A stretch of DNA of 23,425 nt, taken from contig NZ_QOLC01000049.1 in the NCBI RefSeq assembly GCF_003333325.1, positions 1 through 23,425 of the forward strand. Direction: 5' to 3'. A program made the translations under genes and the position numbers. The notes below the pieces were generated by a model. That model had not been told where the DNA came from, did not search any database, and saw nothing but the letters and a program-made list of their open reading frames with translations. The stretch's first letter is position 1, and every line of letters begins with the position of its first letter. This document shows, piece after piece, positions 14,655 to 21,268 of this stretch. Origin of the DNA: Candidatus Ulvibacter alkanivorans. Its GTDB lineage: Bacteria > Bacteroidota > Bacteroidia > Flavobacteriales > Flavobacteriaceae.

Positions 14655-15470
14655 ATGGGAATACAAGATTATCAACTTCAGGAATTTTGTAATCAACTAA
14701 GAATTGCCAAAAATTTAAACGCAAAGAGAGGGTTAGCAACAATTCACAAACTTTTATCGCTGGTAGATTTGGTAAAGATTGAAATAAACAAAAACGCTTC
14801 AATACTAAACGACAGACAACTAAGGAGCTATACGGATTTTGTGAAAGGAAAAATTCTACACCAAAGGTTTACAATGGAAGTAAACGATAAGATAATCCTT
14901 TATTATCTGAACCTCTATGAAACTACAAAAGAACAGCTCGAGCAGAATAAAATTACAAATCGAAGTTTGAAAGCACTTTTGAGCTTTTACATAAACCCAT
15001 ATTTAGGGGACGAAAAAACAAAAAGGGCTACGGAGTTCCAAGAAATTTTCGTTCGATACTATGTTTCCGTATCAGCTGTAAGAATTTTGGATTTTTGTGA
15101 GACCTTGATTGGCAGTAAAAATAGTGTAGATTCTACAAAAGCAATTAAAACAAATAGTACCTCAATACCTAATGAAATAAAAAACTCAGACGCATTTAAA
15201 TGGTTTAACGATGTGCTTTATGAAAGAAATGCATTAAACGAAGATAGCACACCAAAACGAAAATTTCAAGCAGTTGCTCACGCAATTTTTAAGAACCCCA
15301 AATGTAAAGAACACATTTTTAAATCTAGCTTGCAGCTGGACGAATACATTGATTTTTTAAACAGACAGTATTCGGCAGAAATTAATACAACGAAGTCCCT
15401 CTCAGACCCAACAAAACACATTGATTATGTTGACGAACTAATCACTCGATACCTGAAAACCACATCATAA
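14655..15470 (+). CDS. Unknown protein, integrase-linked
   Basis: A 271-aa protein that I do not recognise. It is rich in Lys, Asn and Leu, has no signal peptide or membrane segment and appears largely helical (for example LATIHKLLSLVDLVKIEIN near 27-45 and LKALLSFYINPYL near 104-116). A Thr/Ser/Asn-rich linker at about 155-175 separates an N-terminal half from a C-terminal half containing FKWFNDVLYERNAL and a terminal helix. Its ATG follows the integrase stop by 1 nt, so translation is probably coupled and a role in control of integration, or as element cargo, is possible. The linker with a small C-terminal domain recalls accessory proteins of Bacteroidota elements, but I have no specific match. 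Confidence 0.8.
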   Translation: MGIQDYQLQEFCNQLRIAKNLNAKRGLATIHKLLSLVDLVKIEINKNASILNDRQLRSYTDFVKGKILHQRFTMEVNDKIILYYLNLYETTKEQLEQNKITNRSLKALLSFYINPYLGDEKTKRATEFQEIFVRYYVSVSAVRILDFCETLIGSKNSVDSTKAIKTNSTSIPNEIKNSDAFKWFNDVLYERNALNEDSTPKRKFQAVAHAIFKNPKCKEHIFKSSLQLDEYIDFLNRQYSAEINTTKSLSDPTKHIDYVDELITRYLKTTS

Positions 15471-15555
15471 AATTTTGCCCAACAAAGCCCCATAAACCCC
15501 ATTTTTCGCCCAATAATCACCAAGCTAGTTTAGCTGTATTCTAAAAAATAAAAAT
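15471..15555 (+). promoter_or_regulatory. Intergenic region with a small palindrome before the HTH gene
   Basis: This is one of two sizeable gaps within the element. AGCTA-GTT-TAGCT (15523-15535) is a perfect interrupted palindrome 20 nt before the HTH gene ATG and could be its operator. The upstream half has three C-rich clusters, and no clear promoter boxes are visible. Confidence 0.3.
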
Positions 15556-15843
15556 ATGGATACAACTAAAATCACACAGGTCTATGGGTTAACACCAGAC
15601 CAACTAGTTGCCAAGTTAGCAACATCAATTCACCACTTTCTTTCCTCGCAGGACAGTCCTAAGGAAGAGAAAGTTTTAGAGGACGAAAAATTACTGACAA
15701 GACAAGAAGCATCCCAATACCTCAAAATTTCGTTGGCTACACTCAATAATTGGTCGAAGTCTGGCTTAATAAAAAAGTGTAAGATCGGAAATTTAGTACG
15801 GTTTAAGGAAAAAGAACTTCAAAAATTTATAGACAATAATTAG
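15556..15843 (+). CDS. Excisionase-like helix-turn-helix DNA-binding protein
   Basis: A 95-aa protein with a MerR/Xis-type winged HTH in its C-terminal half: LLTRQEASQYLKISLATLNNW (about 50-70), then SGLIKKCKIGNLVRFKEKELQKFI, the standard layout of helix_turn_helix excisionase-family proteins. The first 45 residues form a less conserved helical part with LTPDQLVAKLATSIHHFL. Such proteins in Bacteroidota elements act as recombination directionality factors or as regulators of the element. It lies between the integrase block and the RepA-like ATPase gene, which begins 4 nt after its stop, so the two are likely cotranscribed. The palindrome just upstream could be its own site. Confidence 0.85.
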   Translation: MDTTKITQVYGLTPDQLVAKLATSIHHFLSSQDSPKEEKVLEDEKLLTRQEASQYLKISLATLNNWSKSGLIKKCKIGNLVRFKEKELQKFIDNN

Positions 15844-15847
15844 TATT

Positions 15848-16939
15848 ATGGGGAGTTTTGGAAGAAAAAAAAGTGGTCTAAATTGGTCGCTTTTGAACAA
15901 AAAGGAAAGATACGAACTTGACAATGATGAACAAGAAAAGTTGATTGTGCAAAGAATGGCTGCATTGGAGGAAGAGAAATCGATATTAAAAATTCGTAAA
16001 GCTAATGATTGGATTGCTGAATCAATGAAGACACCAATACCGAAGATGTTATTTGACAAGTTCTGGCACCAAGGTGAAATTTGTATCCTTTTTGCAGATA
16101 CAAATTTAGGGAAGTCTATTTTAGGTGTGCAAATTGCTGATAGTATTGCAAAAGGAAATCGGATTGAGCCCTTCCAATTGGAGACTGAAAGTCAAGCGGT
16201 ATTTTATTTTGATTTTGAACTCACGGCAAAACAGTTTGAAGCAAGATATTCCGAAAGAAAACAAAACGATGATTTTTACTCGAACCATTATAAATTCAAC
16301 GATAATCTTAGTAGGGTAGAAATTAATTTTGATGCCGAAATTCCTAAAGAAAAAGCCTTAGAGCAATACTTAATTGACGAAATTGAATCTAGGGTAGTTG
16401 AAATAGGTTGTAATGTGTTAATCATTGATAACATAACCTATTTAAGTGATGATATGGAAAGAGCAAGAGATGCAGCTCCTCTAATGAAAAAGCTTAAATC
16501 CCTGAAGGACATCTATAATCTTTCAATTTTAGTACTAGCACATACCCCGAAAAGAAATAATTCGCTGCCTATTGGTAAGAATGATTTACAAGGGAGCAAG
16601 ATGATCATTAATTTTTGTGATAGTTGTTTTGCCATAGGTCAAAGCTACAGGGACTCAAATTTAAGATATTTAAAACAAGTGAAGTCTAGGAATAGTGAAA
16701 TTATTTACAGCGAGGACAATATTGTATTGGGTCATATCGAAAAGGATGTAAACTTTTTAAAATTTATTTTTGATGGCAACTCTTTTGAGTATCAGCATCT
16801 TCAGAAAGATTCTACGGTCAACAAGGAGTCGCTCATTGCACAGGCTAAGGCTTTGACGGCAAAAGGATATACCCAAAGGGAAATAAGCAAAGAACTGAAC
16901 ATTGCATTGGGAACTGTTTCTAATTATTTAAAGAAATAA
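15848..16939 (+). CDS. RepA/RecA-like AAA ATPase with C-terminal HTH
   Basis: A 363-aa protein with a RecA-fold NTPase of the RepA/DnaB-like helicase group. The Walker A region is ADTNLGKS (83-90), with Ala in place of the usual first Gly but the GKS intact. FYFDFEL follows at about 119-125, Walker B is NVLIIDNIT (189-197), and SILVLAHTPKR near 230 and DLQGSKMIINFCDS near 248-261 are typical of plasmid RepA-like ATPases in Bacteroidota elements. The last 35 residues (GYTQREISKELNIALGTVSNYLKK) form an HTH of the resolvase/LuxR-like kind. It may initiate replication of the excised circle or act in its maintenance. The gene is followed by the TGAACA half-site array. Confidence 0.8.
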   Translation: MGSFGRKKSGLNWSLLNKKERYELDNDEQEKLIVQRMAALEEEKSILKIRKANDWIAESMKTPIPKMLFDKFWHQGEICILFADTNLGKSILGVQIADSIAKGNRIEPFQLETESQAVFYFDFELTAKQFEARYSERKQNDDFYSNHYKFNDNLSRVEINFDAEIPKEKALEQYLIDEIESRVVEIGCNVLIIDNITYLSDDMERARDAAPLMKKLKSLKDIYNLSILVLAHTPKRNNSLPIGKNDLQGSKMIINFCDSCFAIGQSYRDSNLRYLKQVKSRNSEIIYSEDNIVLGHIEKDVNFLKFIFDGNSFEYQHLQKDSTVNKESLIAQAKALTAKGYTQREISKELNIALGTVSNYLKK

Positions 16940-16947
16940 AAAATATG

Positions 16948-16997
16948 TGTTCATTTGTTCAACTATTACAACGTTTGGTAGTTTGAACATTTGAACA
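16948..16997. repeat. Inverted array of four TGAACA half-sites
   Basis: The left arm (16948-16965) carries TGTTCA twice (16948-16953, 16956-16961) and the right arm (16979-16997) carries TTTGAACA twice in direct tandem (16982-16989, 16990-16997). The two arms are near-perfect inverted copies around a 13-nt centre, with the same 8-nt spacing between half-sites. This could fold as a hairpin after the ATPase gene, but no T-run follows. The regular spacing suits cooperative binding by a dimeric regulator, or iteron binding by the RepA-like protein. Confidence 0.65.
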
Positions 16998-17014
16998 GCC
17001 TAACGATAAATTTA
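16982..17014 (+). promoter_or_regulatory. Candidate promoter of the hsd operon, overlapping the half-site array
   Basis: TTTG (16982-16985) and TAAATTTA (17007-17014, one mismatch to TAnnTTTG) are 21 nt apart, an acceptable Bacteroidota -33/-7 arrangement, about 50 nt before the hsdR start. The -33 box is part of the first right-arm TTTGAACA, so a protein on the array would block or assist polymerase. Confidence 0.4.
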
Positions 17015-17065
17015 TTTTCCAAGTTATAATTAATTATATTAGCCACAACCAATGTTAATTTCAAT

Positions 17066-19456
17066 TTGCAAATCAACAAAAAAACACTTTCAGAAAGTGA
17101 TGTATGCGCCAAATACATTACTCCTGCTGTCCTAAAGTCGGGGTGGGATGAGTTAACACAAATACGCCGTGAAGTATTTTTTACCGACGGTCGTATTATA
17201 GTACAAGGTAAATTACACACAAGAGGAAAAAGAAAACGAGCAGATTATATACTTTACTTTCAGCCTAATAAACCGATTGCTATTATTGAGGCAAAGGATA
17301 ACAACCACTCCATGGGGGATGGTATGCAACAGGCACTCGAATATTCGGAGATACTTGATATACCTTTTGTTTTTACGTCCAATGGAGATGGATTTGTTTT
17401 TCACGATAAAACAGTAACCGAAGGTAAATTAGAAAAAGAAATTGGTCTTCATGATTTTCCAACACCTGATGATTTATGGGAACGTTACCTTCAGTATAAA
17501 GGAATAAAAAAACCTGAACAAAGGCATATAGTCGAACAGGAATATTATTTTGAACCTGATGGAAAAACGCCACGATATTATCAACAGAATGCTGTAAATA
17601 GAACAGTTGAAGCAATTGCCAAGGGACAAAACCGTATCCTATTGGTAATGGCAACTGGAACGGGGAAAACTTTTACAGCTTTTAATATTATTTGGAGACT
17701 TCGGAAGTCTAAACAATTTCAACGTATTTTGTTCTTGGCGGATAGGAATGCACTTATAACGCAAACTAAGAACAATGACTTCAAGCCATTTGGAAATGAT
17801 ATAATGCATATCGTTAAAAACAGGAAGATTGACAAGTCATATCAAATCTTTTTTGCACTATATCAAGGTCTAACTGGTAATGAAGAAATTAAGAACGTGT
17901 ACAAGCATTTCTCAAAAGATTTTTTTGATTTGATTGTTATCGATGAGTGCCACCGAGGTAGTGCCTCTGAGGCTTCTGCTTGGCGTGAAATCCTTGATTA
18001 TTTTGACAATGCCACACAGATAGGATTAACAGCTACACCTAAAGAAACTAAAGATATTTCAAATATTGCTTATTTCGGAGAGCCTGTATATACCTATTCA
18101 TTGAAACAAGGTATTGAAGATGGGTTTTTAGCTCCTTACAAAGTAGTACGCATCTCTACGACTGTGGACGAAGGCTGGAGACCAACAAAGGGCTTAAAAG
18201 ACAAGTATGGAAATGAAATTGAAGACCGAATCTACAATTTGAAAGATTATGACCGTACACTTGCTATTGATGAGCGAACAGAGATAGTTGCCAAAAAAAT
18301 AACTGAAAATCTAAAAGCTACTGACAGGTTTGCAAAGACAATAGTTTTCTGTACAGATATTGACCACGCCAACCGAATGCGTATAGCATTAATTAATGAA
18401 AACGCAGATTTGGTTTCTAAGCATCCTACGTATGTCGTAAAAATCACAGGTGATGATGAGGTTGGAAAACGGGAACTTTCAGATTTTATGGACGTGGAAG
18501 CAAGATTACCTGTTATTGCCACAACCTCAAAAATGCTTACCACAGGGGTTGATACTAAGATGGTAAAATTAATAGTGCTTGAGGCGAACATAGGCTCTAT
18601 GACAGAGTTCAAGCAAATCATTGGTCGAGGCACTCGAATACGTGAAGAAGACGGGAAGGTATACTTTACTATTATGGATTTTAGAAAAGCTACAAACCTG
18701 TTTGCCGATCCTGATTTTGATGGAGACCCAGTACAAATTTACGAACCCGATGAAGAGGATCCAGTTGTGCCTCCTGACCCTTCTCCTGAAGGTGAAAATG
18801 ATAACGGAGAATTTCCTGATGGTGAAGAACCCGACTACCCCGAAGGTGAAGTTCCTGATATAACGATTGACGGAGATAATCCTTCTCCAAGAAAATTTTA
18901 CGTGAACAATGTAAAGGTGCAGGTTGCACACGAGAGAGTGCAATATTACGGGAAAGATGGAAAGCTAATTACGGAATCACTCAGAGACTATACAAAAACA
19001 AATCTTACTGAAAACTATGCTTCCTTGGATGATTTTATTCTAAAATGGAAAAATAGTCCTAAAAAAGCGGAACTTCTTGAAGAACTTTCAGAGCAAGGAA
19101 TCTTGTACGAAGCTCTGAAAGAAGAGGTAGGAAATGACGATATGGATGTTTTTGACCTAATTTGTCACGTGGCATATGACCAACCGCCACTAACAAGAAA
19201 AGAACGAGCGAATAATGTGCGGAAACGAAATTATTTTGCTAAATATAGTGAACAAGCAAAGGCAGTTTTGGAGAAATTGCTTGAAAAATATGAAAATGAA
19301 GGAGTAATCTCAATAGAAGACAATAGCATTTTAAAGGTAAAACCACTAACAGAGATAGGTTCACCTGTTGAGTTGGTACGAGCCTTTGGCAAAAAGTCCG
19401 ATTTTGAAAAAGCCGTTTATGAGTTAGAACAAGAAATTTATAATATAGGAGCGTAA
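17066..19456 (+). CDS. hsdR: Type I restriction endonuclease, R subunit
   Basis: The 796-aa translocase-nuclease of a type I R-M system, of the shorter EcoEI-like kind. The N-terminal nuclease shows the PD-(D/E)xK residues Asp60, Glu75 and Lys77 (RADYILYF, AIIEAKD). The SF2 motor has Walker A ATGTGKT (196-202), DECH (293-296), LTATP (321-325), and IIGRGTRI near 518-525. An acidic Pro/Gly-rich linker (about 560-610) precedes the C-terminal domain that binds HsdM/HsdS. The start is a TTG giving MQINKKTLSESD, as expected for the family; the ATG at 17052 is out of frame. All motifs are intact, so restriction activity is plausible. It is the first gene of the operon, and the next gene begins 1 nt after its stop. 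Confidence 0.95.
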   Translation: MQINKKTLSESDVCAKYITPAVLKSGWDELTQIRREVFFTDGRIIVQGKLHTRGKRKRADYILYFQPNKPIAIIEAKDNNHSMGDGMQQALEYSEILDIPFVFTSNGDGFVFHDKTVTEGKLEKEIGLHDFPTPDDLWERYLQYKGIKKPEQRHIVEQEYYFEPDGKTPRYYQQNAVNRTVEAIAKGQNRILLVMATGTGKTFTAFNIIWRLRKSKQFQRILFLADRNALITQTKNNDFKPFGNDIMHIVKNRKIDKSYQIFFALYQGLTGNEEIKNVYKHFSKDFFDLIVIDECHRGSASEASAWREILDYFDNATQIGLTATPKETKDISNIAYFGEPVYTYSLKQGIEDGFLAPYKVVRISTTVDEGWRPTKGLKDKYGNEIEDRIYNLKDYDRTLAIDERTEIVAKKITENLKATDRFAKTIVFCTDIDHANRMRIALINENADLVSKHPTYVVKITGDDEVGKRELSDFMDVEARLPVIATTSKMLTTGVDTKMVKLIVLEANIGSMTEFKQIIGRGTRIREEDGKVYFTIMDFRKATNLFADPDFDGDPVQIYEPDEEDPVVPPDPSPEGENDNGEFPDGEEPDYPEGEVPDITIDGDNPSPRKFYVNNVKVQVAHERVQYYGKDGKLITESLRDYTKTNLTENYASLDDFILKWKNSPKKAELLEELSEQGILYEALKEEVGNDDMDVFDLICHVAYDQPPLTRKERANNVRKRNYFAKYSEQAKAVLEKLLEKYENEGVISIEDNSILKVKPLTEIGSPVELVRAFGKKSDFEKAVYELEQEIYNIGA

Positions 19457-19457
19457 G

Positions 19458-19853
19458 ATGGAAATAATAAATTCATTACTAACCGTTTTTCAAATTTTGC
19501 TGAATCTTACCAAGGAAGAAGAGGCTGAGATACAAAATAAAAATGAGGCATTCACGTCAATGAAATTTGCTTACCAAGAAACGGTTAAGCATATTAGAAA
19601 AACTAGAAAAAATGATTCAAAAGATGTTACATCAACATACTTAAAAGATTTATGGTGGGAAGCCTCACACCAAGTAAGACCAATTAATAGAGATATTGCA
19701 TCAATTTTTGAGGAGAAAAGCGTCTATTGGGACAATCCTGATATCTATATGACAGAAACAAGCGAAGGAAAAAGAAAGTATAATTTTCGCTTTCGTTTAC
19801 ATGAAGTCAAAATCCTTATAAATAAATTAGAAAAAAAATGGTTTAAAAAATGA
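19458..19853 (+). CDS. Unknown 131-aa protein inside the hsd operon
   Basis: I do not recognise this protein. It is small, charged and apparently helical, with a Leu-rich N terminus (LLTVFQILLNLTKEEEAEI) that could be a short amphipathic segment. It contains KHIRKTRKNDSKDVTSTYLKDLWWEAS near 49-74, DNPDIYMTETSEGKRKYNFRF near 95-113 and a Lys-rich end. No nuclease or methylase motif is visible. It begins 1 nt after hsdR and its last four bases overlap the hsdM start (ATGA), so it is certainly coexpressed and translated with the subunits. An accessory or regulatory role in restriction, or a separate defence-linked role, is inferred from position only. Confidence 0.8.
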   Translation: MEIINSLLTVFQILLNLTKEEEAEIQNKNEAFTSMKFAYQETVKHIRKTRKNDSKDVTSTYLKDLWWEASHQVRPINRDIASIFEEKSVYWDNPDIYMTETSEGKRKYNFRFRLHEVKILINKLEKKWFKK

Positions 19854-21268
19854 CTCAAATTACAACTAACATAAAATCCATACGAGACATCATGCGCAAA
19901 GATGCTGGTGTCGACGGTGATGCACAACGTATCTCTCAAATGGTATGGATGCTTTTTTTAAAGATTTTTGCCGACAAGGAGGAAGAGTGGGAACTTACTG
20001 TAGAAAATTACGAAAGCCCCTTACCAGTACGCCTAAAATGGGATACTTGGGCGAGTGATGATGAAGGGCTTACTGGTGATGAATTGATGGAGTTTATTAA
20101 CAATGATTTGTTCCCAACTTTAAAAGACCTAAACATTCAAAGCCCACAAGCAACAATTATTCGTTCTGTATTTGAAGACACCTACAATTACATGAAGAAT
20201 GGTACACTCTTCCGTCAGGTAATAAATGTAATTAATGGGTTCGACTTCAACAATAGCAAAGAACGCCACATGTTTAATGAAATTTACGAGACTATACTAA
20301 AAGAGTTGCAAAGTGCAGGCTCTTCAGGTGAATACTACACCCCTAGGGCAGTAACTCAATTTATGGTAGATATGGTTGACCCACAACTCGGTGAAAATAT
20401 ATTGGATATGGCATGTGGCACGGGGGGCTTTTTGACGTGTAGTATTGAGCATGTAAGGAAACAGGTAAATACAGCGAAAGAAAGGGATGTATTACAAAAA
20501 TCTATAAGGGGTATAGAGAAAAAACCACTACCTCACCTACTCTGTACCACTAATTTAATGCTTCACGGTTTTGACCTTCCTGCTGTAAAGCGAGATAATA
20601 TGCTTGCAATGCCCTATAGCGATTGGGGCAAAAAAGACCGTGTGGATGTAATTCTTATGAATCCTCCGTTTGGTGGAACTGAAGAAGATGGAACAGAAAA
20701 TAATTTTCCGCAAAAATTCCGAACTAAAGAAACGGCAGATTTATTTTTAACGCTGATTATCCGTTTGTTAAAAGATGGTGGACGAGCTGCGGTAGTGCTT
20801 CCTGACGGAACATTATTTGGTGAGGGTGTAAAAACTCGAATAAAAAAAGAGCTACTTTCCAAGTGTAATTTACATACTATTGTTCGTCTTCCAAATGGGG
20901 TATTTAATCCTTACACAGGCATAAAGACCAACTTACTCTTTTTTGAAAAAGGAACAGCAACTAGGGAAATTTGGTACTACGACCACCCATATCCCGACGG
21001 TAGAAAGAGTTATACAAAAACTAACCCAGTAGATATTAGCGAATTTACTATAGAAAAGAAGTGGTGGAATGATAGAGAAGAAAATGATAATGCTTGGAAA
21101 GTTACATTAAAAGAAATTGAAAATAAGGGATATAATCTCGATTTTAAAAATCCTAATAGTGAGATTGAAGCTCAGGAGCTAAATAAGGATACCCTACTAA
21201 ATCAGCTCCAAAAAAGTGTTGATAGAACTCTCAAAATAATGAACCAATTAAACGAAAATTTCAATTGA
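19850..21268 (+). CDS. hsdM: Type I restriction-modification DNA methyltransferase, M subunit
   Basis: A 472-aa N6-adenine methyltransferase. The N-terminal helical HsdM domain (about 5-145) has IRDIMRKDAGVDGDAQRISQM. The catalytic domain has YYTPRAVTQFMVDM (162-175), SAM motif I LDMACGTGGFLT (185-196), the catalytic motif IV NPPFGG (271-276), and RAAVVLPDGTLFGEG near 310. It ends with a helical tail (LNQLQKSVDRTLKIMNQLNENF) typical of HsdS contacts. All catalytic residues are present. It works with HsdS to methylate the host at the target site, and with HsdR to restrict unmethylated DNA. Its start overlaps the unknown 131-aa gene by 4 nt and its TGA overlaps the TTG start of hsdS. Confidence 0.96.
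   Translation: MTQITTNIKSIRDIMRKDAGVDGDAQRISQMVWMLFLKIFADKEEEWELTVENYESPLPVRLKWDTWASDDEGLTGDELMEFINNDLFPTLKDLNIQSPQATIIRSVFEDTYNYMKNGTLFRQVINVINGFDFNNSKERHMFNEIYETILKELQSAGSSGEYYTPRAVTQFMVDMVDPQLGENILDMACGTGGFLTCSIEHVRKQVNTAKERDVLQKSIRGIEKKPLPHLLCTTNLMLHGFDLPAVKRDNMLAMPYSDWGKKDRVDVILMNPPFGGTEEDGTENNFPQKFRTKETADLFLTLIIRLLKDGGRAAVVLPDGTLFGEGVKTRIKKELLSKCNLHTIVRLPNGVFNPYTGIKTNLLFFEKGTATREIWYYDHPYPDGRKSYTKTNPVDISEFTIEKKWWNDREENDNAWKVTLKEIENKGYNLDFKNPNSEIEAQELNKDTLLNQLQKSVDRTLKIMNQLNENFN

Noticed and set aside
16948..16997. Half-site array read as an intrinsic terminator
   Set aside because: The arms can pair but there is no T-run on the 3' side and mismatches lie in the stem; the regular TGAACA spacing fits protein binding better.
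17052..17065. ATG at 17052 as the start of hsdR
   Set aside because: It is out of frame with hsdR. The in-frame TTG at 17066 gives the expected N terminus, and no other ATG is available before the conserved part.
18569..18943. Several open frames antisense to hsdR between about 18247 and 18943
   Set aside because: They are shadows created by the biased composition of the acidic linker coding region; the plus-strand hsdR frame is continuous with known motifs.
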